Of a stretch of DNA of 64,000 nucleotides, positions 1 to 9,524 are shown piece after piece. How positions within the stretch are numbered: the stretch's first letter is position 1; every line of letters starts with the position of its first letter. The stretch spans positions 1 through 64,000 of the forward strand of contig CAKZPT010000041.1 in assembly GCA_937139365.1 (NCBI GenBank). The letters are read 5' to 3'. This DNA comes from an uncultured bacterium (GTDB lineage: Bacteria; Verrucomicrobiota; Kiritimatiellia; PWTM01). A model generated the notes under the pieces. That model saw only the letters and a program-made list of their open reading frames with translations, did no database searches and was not told the DNA's origin. Made by a program: the position numbers and the translations under genes.

Positions 1-183
1 GTAGCCTCATCTTGCCTTCATCCGGTGTTTTATCGGCTCTCCGTCGGCCTGGATCCGGTCTCTCGACTCCCTCTTTTCGCTCGTACCGGCAGGAGTGTCT
101 GTCCCTAAGAGCGGTGTCTGGCACTTTTGGTTGGCCGGTCAGCCGGGTGGGGCTGGGCACATTCTTCCGCTCCTTGCCATGGC

Positions 184-2715
184 ATGGAGCTTTTAAAGAG
201 GCAGCAGGGCCAGTACAGTGAGGAGCTCCCGCTTCAAGGGATACATGGGAACGTGAAGCCCGCGCTGGCCAGCCTCTACCAAGCCGTGGAGATCGAGCAG
301 GAACCGCCGCCGCTCCTGGTCGGCGAGCGCTGCAACGCCAACGGGTCCAAGGCCTTCCGGGAACGGTTGCTGGCGGACGACTTCGAAGGATGTGTCCAGA
401 TCGCCCTCGCGCAGGAAGCCGAAGGGGCCCACGTCATCGACCTATGCACTGCCTACGCCGGCCGGGACGAATTGCGCGACCTGACGACCCTCGTGCCCCT
501 GCTGGCCCGGACCGTGCGGCTGCCCCTGTGCATCGATTCGACCACCCCCGAGTGCATCGAAGCCTGCCTGCGCCTCTATCCGGGCCGATGCCTGATCAAC
601 TCGATCAATCTCGAAGACGGCGGCCGAAACCTTAACCGTATCTGTCCTCTCATCCGCCGACACGGGGCGGCCGTGGTGGCCCTGACCATCGATGAGCGTG
701 GCATGGCCATGACCGCTGACGACAAGGTCGCCGTCGCCGAACGAATCCACGATCTCGCCATCGGACGGCACGGCCTCCGACCATCGGATCTCTTCTTCGA
801 CACCCTGACGTTCACCGTTGGTTCCGGCGACGAGTCGCTCCGTCGCGCCGCCTTGGAAACTTTGGAGGCCATCCGCCGAATCAAACGGCGCTGGCCCGAC
901 GTCCACACGATCCTTGGCCTGAGCAATGTTTCCTTCGGGCTGCCCGCTGCCGCGCGACGCGTTTTGAACAGCGTCTTTCTCCACGAGGCCGTGGCCGCCG
1001 GCCTCGACGCCGCCATCGTCCACGCCGGCCGGATCCTGCCGCTGACGTCCATTCCCGAGGCCGACCGGGAGATCTGCCTCGATCTGCTGTATGATCGGGT
1101 GCGCGATCCGGCTGCTCTGCCTCTCGCCGCCTTCCTCGAGCACTTTCGGCCGGCCGCCGCGAGCGCGCCACCCCAGTCGCGAGCCGCTGCGGGCAGAACC
1201 GCCGGGCCGTCCCAGCAAGCCCTGTTCGACAAGGTCCTGCGCGGCGACAAGGATGGCCTCGAGGACCTGCTGGCCATTCTCCGGCGCCGCCTTCCCCCGA
1301 CAGCCATCATCAACGACGTTCTCGTGCCGGCGATGCGCCACGTGGGCGAGCTCTTCGGACGCGGCGAAATTCTGCTCCCCTTCGTCCTCCAGTCCGCCGA
1401 GGTCATGAAGCGCGCCGTCTCGCTGCTCGAGCCCTTTCTAGACCGATCCGCCGACCGCCACGCCCTGACCGTACTGTTGGCCACGGTCCAAGGCGACGTG
1501 CATGACATCGGCAAGAACCTGGTGGACATCATCCTTTCGAACAACGGCTACCGCGTTCACAACCTCGGCATCAAGGTGCCGGCCGAGACGATCATCGCGA
1601 AGGCTCGCGAACTCTCAGTCGACGTCATCGGCCTGAGCGGCCTGCTGGTCAAATCGGCCCTGGTCATGCGCGACAGCATGGCCCAGTACGCCGAGGCGGG
1701 CCTGCGATGTCCGATCCTTCTTGGCGGCGCGGCGCTCACGGCAAAATTCGTCGCGCAGGAGTGCGCTACAAGATATCCGGGTCCTGTGGTCTATTGTGCG
1801 GACGCGTTCGCCGGCCTGCGGGCGATCCAGGCCTTCGAAGCGGGGGCGCTGACCTCCACCGCCTGGCAGCCGCCCACCGCGGCGGCTGTAGCCGAACCGG
1901 CGGGGCCGGACACGGAGATCCGTCGCGACGTTCCGGTCCCCACCCCGCCGTTTTTCGGCTGCCGGCACGTGTGCGACATCCCGCCAGCGGCCCTGTTTCC
2001 GTACCTGAACCTCGAAGCGTTGTTCCGCGGGCGATGGGGCTACCGACGCGGCCGGATGAGCGCGGAGGAGTACCGTGACCTGATCGAGGGACGGGTCCGC
2101 CCGCTCTTCGACGCCCTGGGCCGCCGCGTCATCGAGGAAAGGTTGGCCCGCCCTGCCGTGGCCTACGGATATTTTCGGTGTTGGCGCGACGGCGACCGTC
2201 TGGTGACCGAGGCCGACGGGCGGCGTCACGTCTTCACCTTTCCGCGCCGAACCCTGCCGCCTCGTCTCTGCATCGCCGATTTTTTCCGCTCCGAGCAGGA
2301 GGGTGGCGACGTGGTGGGGTTTTTCGTGGCCACCCTCGGGCCGGACCTGGACCGCGCCATTCATGATCTGTATGGACGCGACGCCTACCACGATTACCTG
2401 ATGCTGCATGGCCTCAGCGTCGAACTGACCGACGCGCTGGCGGAGTACTGGCATGAACGGATGCGCGAGGAGCTCGGGATCGCGAGCCGGCGGCCGGCCG
2501 ACGTAACGGGATACGTCGTCCAAGACTACCAAGGCTCCCGCTACGGATTTGGGTACCCTTCCTGCCCCGATCTGTCGGCCCACCTCGCCGTCTTCGAGCT
2601 GCTCGATCCCGGCGCCATCGGCGTCACCCTGACGGAGAGCTTCGAAATGGTACCGGAGCAGAGCACCTCCGCCCTGGTGGCGCACCATCCCCAAGCCAAG
2701 TACTTCAACGTTTGA
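184..2715 (+). CDS. MetH-like cobalamin-dependent methyltransferase: pterin-binding + B12-binding + AdoMet activation domain, no N-terminal homocysteine domain
   Basis: LVGERCNANGS pterin-domain start; GDVHDIGKNL (DxHxxG) B12 motif; C-terminal activation-domain block DYQGSRYGFGYPSCPD...GVTLTESFEMVPEQSTSAL. Start chosen at in-frame ATG 184. Confidence 0.88.
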   Translation: MELLKRQQGQYSEELPLQGIHGNVKPALASLYQAVEIEQEPPPLLVGERCNANGSKAFRERLLADDFEGCVQIALAQEAEGAHVIDLCTAYAGRDELRDLTTLVPLLARTVRLPLCIDSTTPECIEACLRLYPGRCLINSINLEDGGRNLNRICPLIRRHGAAVVALTIDERGMAMTADDKVAVAERIHDLAIGRHGLRPSDLFFDTLTFTVGSGDESLRRAALETLEAIRRIKRRWPDVHTILGLSNVSFGLPAAARRVLNSVFLHEAVAAGLDAAIVHAGRILPLTSIPEADREICLDLLYDRVRDPAALPLAAFLEHFRPAAASAPPQSRAAAGRTAGPSQQALFDKVLRGDKDGLEDLLAILRRRLPPTAIINDVLVPAMRHVGELFGRGEILLPFVLQSAEVMKRAVSLLEPFLDRSADRHALTVLLATVQGDVHDIGKNLVDIILSNNGYRVHNLGIKVPAETIIAKARELSVDVIGLSGLLVKSALVMRDSMAQYAEAGLRCPILLGGAALTAKFVAQECATRYPGPVVYCADAFAGLRAIQAFEAGALTSTAWQPPTAAAVAEPAGPDTEIRRDVPVPTPPFFGCRHVCDIPPAALFPYLNLEALFRGRWGYRRGRMSAEEYRDLIEGRVRPLFDALGRRVIEERLARPAVAYGYFRCWRDGDRLVTEADGRRHVFTFPRRTLPPRLCIADFFRSEQEGGDVVGFFVATLGPDLDRAIHDLYGRDAYHDYLMLHGLSVELTDALAEYWHERMREELGIASRRPADVTGYVVQDYQGSRYGFGYPSCPDLSAHLAVFELLDPGAIGVTLTESFEMVPEQSTSALVAHHPQAKYFNV

Positions 2716-2871
2716 CGTTCGGACCGACGGCGTGCGCAGCGGCGTGTGACCGCGTGCCGCCCGGATCGTGTGTCGCGGGATGACACGCGGAAAGCCGGTG
2801 CGCGTTGCCATGGCGTCGGACAAGGCGGCCTCGCACGCGATCGACGTTTCCGGGAGCCGCCTGCGGGGCCC

Positions 2872-3920
2872 TCACGCCGGTCGGCGGGCGGAATGAACCC
2901 GCTCGACAAGCCGGCGAACGCGTTCGGGATCGGTCTCCTTTCGGATCCCATGCCCGAGGTTGAAGATGTGACCCGGGCGGCCGCCCGCCCGGCGCAAAAT
3001 GTCGTCCACCGCCAAGTCCAGCCGCTCCTCGGGCCCGAGGAGCAGGTCGGGATCGAGGTTGCCCTGAATAGCGCGATCACCCGCCAGGCCTCGTCGAGGT
3101 ATACGTCAGCACCGACGCTGACGACCTCTGCGCCAACGTCGGCCACCAGTTCGAGCAACGCTCCCGAACGGCCGGCGAAATGGATGCGCGGGACGTGGCC
3201 GGCCACTTGGCGAAACACCTCGGCGGTCTTCGGCCGGACGCGATGGCGGTACTCGTCGACCGACAGCAACGGCGCCCATGTGTCGAACACCTGCACCGCC
3301 CGCGCCCCGGCCCGGACCTGCAGCGCGAGAAAGGCGCCGGCGGCAGACGCAAGTTTCTCAAGCAACAGGTCGGCCGCGGCGGGCTGGGAGCGGAAAAACT
3401 CCAACGCGAGCGGAAACCTCCGCGAACCGCCGCCTTCGATCGCGTAACAAGCCAGCGTGAAGGGCGCGCCGACGAAGCCGATCACGGGCACACGGTCCGC
3501 AAGCACCCGACAAACGCGGCGGATCGCTTCCAGCGTCGGTTCAAGCCGCTCGCCGGCCGGCGCCCACGGCAGGGCATCCACGTCCGCCGCCGAGCGGATC
3601 GGACGCGCGATGCGCGGCCCCTCGCCAGGGGCAAAGTCGGGGCCCAGATCCATCGCATCGAGGAGCACGAGGATGTCGGCGAACACGATCGCGGCGTCGA
3701 AGTCGAACAACCCGAGCGGCTGAAGCGTCACCTCCGCGGCGAGGTCGGGTGAACGAAGCAATTCCAGCATCGAAGCCCTCTCGCGCAGCCGGCGATAGGC
3801 GGGCAGGTAACGGCCGGCCTGGCGCATCAGCCAAATCGGCGTGCGGTCCGTCGGCCGGCGGTGGCACGCAAGGAGGAAGCGCGAAGCGGAGGCCTGATCG
3901 GCGGGGCCTCCAGCGCTCAT
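2872..3920 (-). pseudogene. hemE: Uroporphyrinogen decarboxylase, frameshifted near 3066-3082
   Basis: IWLMRQAGRYLPAYRRLRE and AAIVFADILVLLDAM in one frame; the tail [31 protein letters not shown]...[25 protein letters not shown] lies in another frame ending at a TGA at 2872. Confidence 0.88.
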
Positions 3921-5239
3921 GGCGGGGCCTCGACCTTGACGCGGGCGGCGGCCTCGAAGGCGGCGGACCACGCCGGGAGCGAACGCTCGAGCAGGTCGTC
4001 GCCGTGGGCGGCGGAGAGGAAGGCCACCTCGTAGGGCGACGGCGGCAAATAAACGCCGGCCGATAACAGCGCGTGGAACAGGGGGCGGAAGCGGGTCGCA
4101 TGGGAGGCCGGGATGTCCTCAAACGCGCGGGGGGGGCGATCCATGAAGAAGACGGAGAACATGCTGCCGAGAACGGGGACAACGGCGGGAACGCCGGCGG
4201 CGCCCGCGCGCGCTTCGATATCGGCCGCGAAGCGGGCCGTGCGGGCATTCAGTTCGTCGTAGGAGAAACGTTCCCGCAGGGCCCGGAGCGTCGCCAGCCC
4301 GGCGGCGACGGACACGGGGTTGCCGCTGAGCGTGCCGGCCTGATAGACGGGGCCGAGGGGCGCGAGAAGGTCCATCAGTTCGGCGCGGCCGGCCACCGCG
4401 CCCATCGGCAAGCCGCCCCCGATGATCTTGCCGAGACAGAGAAGGTCGGGACGGACGTCCGAAACGCCGAGGGCGGGGCCGGCGCTGCCGTAACGAAGCC
4501 GAAAGGCGGTGATGACCTCGTCCCAAATCAGCAGAGAGCCGCAGGCGTCCGCCAGTTCGCGCAGCCGCCGGAGAAAGGCCGGATCGGGCAGGAGCAGGCC
4601 CACGTTGGCGGGGGCGGGTTCGAGAAGGATGGCCGCAAGGTCGCCGCCATGTCGTTCCACGATGCGTTCCACCTGCTCCGCAGAGTTGAAGCGGGCGACC
4701 ACGGTTTGGGCGGCGCACGCGGGCGGAACGCCGGCGGAGGTGGCCTCGGCGAGGCCAGCGACGCCGCTGCCGGCGCGCACCAGCAGGCCGTCGGCATGGC
4801 CATGGTAACAGCCGCTGAACTTCAACACGAGGTTCCGTCCGGTGGCGCCGCGGGCAACGCGAAGGGCGCTCATGCAGGCCTCGGTGCCGGAGCTGACGAG
4901 GCGGACCTTCTCGGCCGCGGGAATGGCCTGGCGCAAGGCTTCGGCCATCTCGATTTCGGTGGCGGTGGTGACCGCGAAACTGGCGCCGCGGGCGGCGGCA
5001 TCGGATACGGCGCGAACCACCTCGGCCGGCGCATGGCCGAGGATCAGCGGTCCGAACGAGAGGCAAAAATCGAGCAGACGGCGGCCGTCTTCGGTGATCA
5101 GCCAAGGTCCCTCCGCGCGGGCGGCGAAGATCGGTTCGCCGCCGACGGAGCGGAACGAGCGGACGGGGCTGTTGACGCCGCCGGGCATGGCGACGCGGGC
5201 ACGGTCGGCCAGCGTGGGCGGGCGGGCACCGGCGTTCAC
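3917..5239 (-). CDS. hemL: Glutamate-1-semialdehyde 2,1-aminomutase
   Basis: PGGVNSPVRSF, SSGTEACMSALRVAR, FSGCYHGHAD, DEVITAFR, LGKIIGGGLPMGA (PLP lysine). Overlaps the hemE start. Confidence 0.95.
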   Translation of the reverse strand: MNAGARPPTLADRARVAMPGGVNSPVRSFRSVGGEPIFAARAEGPWLITEDGRRLLDFCLSFGPLILGHAPAEVVRAVSDAAARGASFAVTTATEIEMAEALRQAIPAAEKVRLVSSGTEACMSALRVARGATGRNLVLKFSGCYHGHADGLLVRAGSGVAGLAEATSAGVPPACAAQTVVARFNSAEQVERIVERHGGDLAAILLEPAPANVGLLLPDPAFLRRLRELADACGSLLIWDEVITAFRLRYGSAGPALGVSDVRPDLLCLGKIIGGGLPMGAVAGRAELMDLLAPLGPVYQAGTLSGNPVSVAAGLATLRALRERFSYDELNARTARFAADIEARAGAAGVPAVVPVLGSMFSVFFMDRPPRAFEDIPASHATRFRPLFHALLSAGVYLPPSPYEVAFLSAAHGDDLLERSLPAWSAAFEAAARVKVEAPP

Positions 5240-6288
5240 GGAGCCCTCCGGCGCGCAGTGAGGCGTTCGATCCGGGCGCGTCGCCGGACGCGGGCTGGGC
5301 GCGGCTCGGCGCGATCGCCGGCGAGCCAGCCCATCAGGCGAGGAGCGAAGTAGGTGACGACGGCCGAGGCACCGGCACGGTGGAACGCGGCCAGGGTCTC
5401 GAGCGCCGCCTCGCGCAGGTCAACGGCACCGGCGGCGGCGGCGTGGCAGAGCATCGCGTACTCGCCGGAAACCTGATAGGCCAGCACGGGAACGGCGACG
5501 GCGTCCCGCGCCTCGCGAACCAGGTCGAGGCACGGCAGGCCGGGTTTCACCAGCACGGCATCTGCGCCCTCGTCCACATCGCGGCGCAGCGCGCGCAGGG
5601 CAAGCCGGCGCGAAGGTGGAGGCAGTTGATAGGCCCGGCGGTCGCCGAAGGCGGGGGCGGACCTGGCCGCTTCGCGGAAAGGGCCATACAGGCAGGATGC
5701 GAGCTTGGCGGCGTAGCTCAGGATCGCCGTCGTCGAGCGGCGGACGGATTTGAGCGCCGCGCGGATGGCGGCGACGCGGTTGTCCATCATGTCCGACGGC
5801 GCGACCACATGGGCGCCGGCCTCGGCATAGGCCGCCGCGATCTGGGCCAGTCGCGCGATGGAGGCTTCGTTGTCCAGGCTGCCGTCCGGCCGCAGGATTC
5901 CGCAGTGGCCATGGGAGGTGTAGGCGCACAGGCACACGTCGGCAATCAGCAGGAGATCGGGATAGGCGGTGCGCAGCAGGCGCAGGGCGCGGGGCACGGG
6001 GGCGGCGGGGTCGTCCGCGCGCGAACCGCGTTCGTCGCGGCCCTCGCCGATGACGCCGAACAGCAACACCGCACGCAGCCCGGCGGCCACGGCCGGGTCG
6101 AGCACCTCGCGGAGACGATCCACTCCCCAGCGGCACTGGCCGGGCATCGCCGCGATCGGCTCGCGGACGCGGCGGCCGTCGGCGACGAAAAGGGGCCAGA
6201 TGAGGCGGTCCGGCGAGGGCCCCCCATCGGCCTGCCAGAGCCGCAGCACGGGATGGCCGATGCCGGGATGGAGTTCAACCGGCGTCAT
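5236..6288 (-). CDS. hemB: Delta-aminolevulinic acid dehydratase
   Basis: ADVCLCAYTSHGHCG, SYAAKLASCLYGPFREA, VLVKPGLPCLDL, YQVSGEYAML. Overlaps hemL by 4 nt. Confidence 0.93.
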   Translation of the reverse strand: MTPVELHPGIGHPVLRLWQADGGPSPDRLIWPLFVADGRRVREPIAAMPGQCRWGVDRLREVLDPAVAAGLRAVLLFGVIGEGRDERGSRADDPAAPVPRALRLLRTAYPDLLLIADVCLCAYTSHGHCGILRPDGSLDNEASIARLAQIAAAYAEAGAHVVAPSDMMDNRVAAIRAALKSVRRSTTAILSYAAKLASCLYGPFREAARSAPAFGDRRAYQLPPPSRRLALRALRRDVDEGADAVLVKPGLPCLDLVREARDAVAVPVLAYQVSGEYAMLCHAAAAGAVDLREAALETLAAFHRAGASAVVTYFAPRLMGWLAGDRAEPRPARVRRRARIERLTARRRAP

Positions 6289-7648
6289 CGAGGAGCTCTC
6301 CTTTCATTCCGGCGGCGTCGAGGGCGGCGAGCGTGGCCGGTCCGATCGCCAGCCAGCGTCGTCGCGCGCCGCGTTCGGCGGGGTAGTGGCGGAGAAACGA
6401 CGCGACGGTGCTGGGGCTGGTGAACAGCGCGCCGGCAAACCCGGACGGCAACGGTCCGGGGCAATGATCCAAGGTCTCGTACAACACGACGGGCACCAGC
6501 TCGACGCCGCACGGCGCCAACGCGCGGCGGCGCTCGTCGGCCGGCGCACGATCGGAACAAGGGTAGAAGACGCGGGCGATCCCGCCGGGCCAGCCGGCCG
6601 CCAGGCCGGCTACGCCGCGCATGTCGTGCACGACGTGGTCGGGCGCAAGGCCCAGACGCTCCATCGCGTCGGCCGTGGCCGGCCCGACGGCGAGCAGGCG
6701 GCGACCCGTGAGCGCCCGCACATCGCGCCAGTGGACAAGCGCTTCCACGAACGCGGCGGCGGCAAAGGCGGAGGCGAACAGGACGGCATCGCAGGCCGCC
6801 AGGCCGCTTTCCAGCGCGGCCACCCGTTCGGCCAGCGGCCGCGGGCGGCGCCGGATCATCGGCCAGGTGGCGGTCTCGCCGAGCCCGGCCAACCGATCGG
6901 GCCGCGTGCCGAGGATCAGCAGCGTGCGGGGTCCGATGCGGCCCGGCTCGGCGGCAGGAGGAACATCGCCGCGTTCGTCGAGCAGTTTCTGCCGAAAGTC
7001 GAGAGGCCGCAATGCGGCAAACCACTGGTCGTCCGAAGACCGCGCAACCACCGCGAGGTGGCCTTGCAGGGGTGCGGCCGCATCGAGCAGATACGAGTGG
7101 ATGCGTTCAGCGAGCCCGAGGCGGATCAGCGCGCAGGCCGCGACGACGATCGCGTCGTAGTCGCCCCGGTCGAGGGCCGCCAGCCACTGTTCGATGTTGC
7201 CGCGGAGGGGGACCGTTTCGGCGTTCCGAATAACCCGGCGGACGGCCGCATAGCGCCGGGGAGTACTCGAGCCCACCCGCCGGACAGCGGCGAGGTCCGG
7301 CACACCTTCGCGGAGGACGAAGGCGTCACGAAGATCGAGGTTCGGCAGGAACGCGGCCACCGCCAGTTCGGGCCGCAGACGGCGGGGAAGGTCCTTGGCC
7401 GAGTGGACGGCCAGGTCGCAGCCGTCGGCCAACAGGAGGCCGTCGAGGTCGCGGGTGAAAAAATCGTCCGGTACGGAGGGATCGGCCAGGGCCGTCACGC
7501 GGTCGCGATCACCCGGCGTCTCGGCCCAGATGAACTCGAAAGCCACCTGCGGGCCCAAGGCCGTCCGAAACGCGGCGACGGCCTCGGCGACCTGCGCGCG
7601 GGACAGGGGGCTGGGCCGAGCGGCGATCCTCAGGGGGCGGCCGCCCAT
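6275..7648 (-). CDS. Fused short HemC (hydroxymethylbilane synthase-like) and HemD (uroporphyrinogen-III synthase)
   Basis: LRIAARPSPLSRAQ, DLAVHSAKDLP, PLRGNIEQWLAALDRGDYDAIVVAA (HemC), continuing in frame to HemD-like AVLFASAFAAAAFVEA, LLAVGPATADAMERLGL, ALFTSPSTVASFLRHYP. No HemC domain-3 CxxPxG-type motif. Confidence 0.8.
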   Translation of the reverse strand: MGGRPLRIAARPSPLSRAQVAEAVAAFRTALGPQVAFEFIWAETPGDRDRVTALADPSVPDDFFTRDLDGLLLADGCDLAVHSAKDLPRRLRPELAVAAFLPNLDLRDAFVLREGVPDLAAVRRVGSSTPRRYAAVRRVIRNAETVPLRGNIEQWLAALDRGDYDAIVVAACALIRLGLAERIHSYLLDAAAPLQGHLAVVARSSDDQWFAALRPLDFRQKLLDERGDVPPAAEPGRIGPRTLLILGTRPDRLAGLGETATWPMIRRRPRPLAERVAALESGLAACDAVLFASAFAAAAFVEALVHWRDVRALTGRRLLAVGPATADAMERLGLAPDHVVHDMRGVAGLAAGWPGGIARVFYPCSDRAPADERRRALAPCGVELVPVVLYETLDHCPGPLPSGFAGALFTSPSTVASFLRHYPAERGARRRWLAIGPATLAALDAAGMKGELLDDAG

Positions 7649-8598
7649 GTGCGCGCTCCCTCGGCAACGAGGCGGGCCGCGATATCCGCACGCCGACGGC
7701 GGTCCTCGAAGTTGACCTTTGCCCGGGCCTCCACCTCGCCCAGCGAGACATAGCGCAGGTCCTTCAGTTCGCGCACATCCGTCGCGCAATCCGGTGGCAC
7801 GCCGAGGTACACGATCACCAGCGGCCGGCGCGCCGCAGCGAGGTGCCGGGCATCGAGGACCGGATGGGGGGGCCGCGGTCGCGCAGATGATCCCGCCGGC
7901 CCCCTCCAGCAGCGAGGCGAGCGTGTCCAGACCGCCCGCGAATCCGCCCACGAGGGCGGCGACCCGCAACGCGTTCTCGGGGCACCGGCCGGCGACCCGG
8001 ACCGCTTCGACGCCGCGCCCGGCCAGCCTCCGCGTCACCGACACCGCCAGCGATCCGGAACTGACCACGGCCACCGGCCAGCCCGCCGGCATATCGCTCA
8101 GCAGCTCCCGCACCGCCAAGGTCGCCAGCGAAATCATGGACCGGTCAATCCCGCTTTCCCGCCGCGCGCGACGGGCCAATTCGAGGACGTCCTGAAAGAC
8201 GCGATCCAAGGCCGCATCGTCCGCACCGCCCAGTTCGCGGAACCGGCGGTAGGATTCTCGGACCTGGCCAAGGATCTCGAGCTCGCCCAACACCCGGCTT
8301 TCGAGGCCCGCGGCGATGCGGGCCAGCCGTTCGAAGGCCTCCGCGCCGCGCCATTCCTGTCGGATGGCGTGCGGTTCCACCACGCCCGGCCGCCCCAGAC
8401 CATACCATTCGAGGCGCTGATACGTATCCAGGACAAGGCCCCGGCCGGCCGACGCCCCCATAGCGCAGCGACCCGCTCCGCCCGGCCGGCAGGTTCGTCC
8501 AAACGGAGGTCAAGGCCGGTCAGGCCGATGAAGCGACGCCGAGGCTCGACCGTCGCCGTGGCGGGCTTCAACGCGGCGGTTGGGGACTTCGAGGGCAT
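7630..8598 (-). pseudogene. hemA: Glutamyl-tRNA reductase-like protein, two frameshifts (about 8432 and 7866-7872) and no catalytic Cys
   Basis: RIAAGLESRVLGELEILGQVRESYRRF (GluTR hallmark), VFQDVLELARRARRES, tail LVIVYLGVPPDCATDVRELKDLRYVSLGEVEARAKVNFEDRRRRAD in another frame. N-terminal segment RRRFIGLTGLDLRL in a third frame. Confidence 0.72.
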
Positions 8599-8831
8599 GG
8601 AAACCAGCGCGGCGCTCTTTGGACCAGGCTAGCGGCCGCCAGCAGGGGTGGCAAGTCTGTGAACCGTGACGATACGAAGAGGTCTCGAAGGTACGTCCCC
8701 GACGGCCCTGCGTTTTTCGAGCAGAGATCCGCTCTCCCCTTCCGTGAGACGACGATGGGAATGGCGCGGCGTTTTCCCGGCGGTGCGAATTTGACAAAGG
8801 GCTGGCGCCGGCGATGGTTTAAAGCCTTCCC

Positions 8832-9074
8832 ATGAAGTCTCGAGAACGAGAAGATGACGTGAAACCATCGAACGGAAAAAAGAAGCCGGCGCCGTCTTCC
8901 AATCTGTACGATACGGCGGTTCGTCGGCAACCGTTGTACCACGCCCGGCCGGGCTATCCCCCTCCGCGAGACAATCGTCGCGGCGGGAAGGGAACCGTGA
9001 TGGGCTGGGGCGTGGTCGCGGGCGCCGCTGGCGCGATCGCGGTAGCGGCCGCAGTGGCCGCCCGGCTCGGGTGA
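8832..9074 (+). CDS. Small hypothetical protein with one C-terminal TM segment
   Basis: 80-aa ORF with basic/Pro-rich N-terminus then GWGVVAGAAGAIAVAAAVAARLG. Confidence 0.3.
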   Translation: MKSREREDDVKPSNGKKKPAPSSNLYDTAVRRQPLYHARPGYPPPRDNRRGGKGTVMGWGVVAGAAGAIAVAAAVAARLG

Positions 9075-9524
9075 CCTCGTCGGCCGGCGCACCGTTCTGG
9101 TGGTTGCGCGCGCACGAGCGAGATGGCGTACGCCCTCCAATCCGGAATTGCCGTACGCACGCCACTCACAGGGCCTGATCTTGGCGAGGACGGTCCGGGG
9201 AAAAACGGCTCGAGCAAGATCGAACCCTACCATCGTTGGTGAATCGCGAGGACAACCGGTCGCCGCAGGGTCCGACGTTGTCCGGCCCGCGCACTCGATT
9301 GATCGGCATCCGGCGGACAAACGTGCGCTGGTTACCGAACTACGGCGTTGCCCTGCTGACTTTGCGTCGGCTTCGTTTCGTGCATGACCGACGCCGCCGT
9401 CTCTCTCCTCACCTCCGCGCCCCGAGCCCTCGTCTCGGAGGAGCGGACCGCCTCCTCACGCCCGATTGTGGTGAACAGATCGGGGGCCACCCAAGCGATG
9501 GCCCCGCTGTTGATCTCCGCCCGC

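Noticed and set aside
1-183. Possible mobile-element end or B12/SAM riboswitch upstream of the MetH-like gene
   Set aside because: No recognisable riboswitch core, inverted repeat or transposase fragment in the available 183 bp.
442-1544. Long minus-strand ORFs inside the MetH-like gene
   Set aside because: Antisense shadow ORFs typical of GC-rich codon usage; composition is Arg/Ala/Pro-rich with no recognisable domain.
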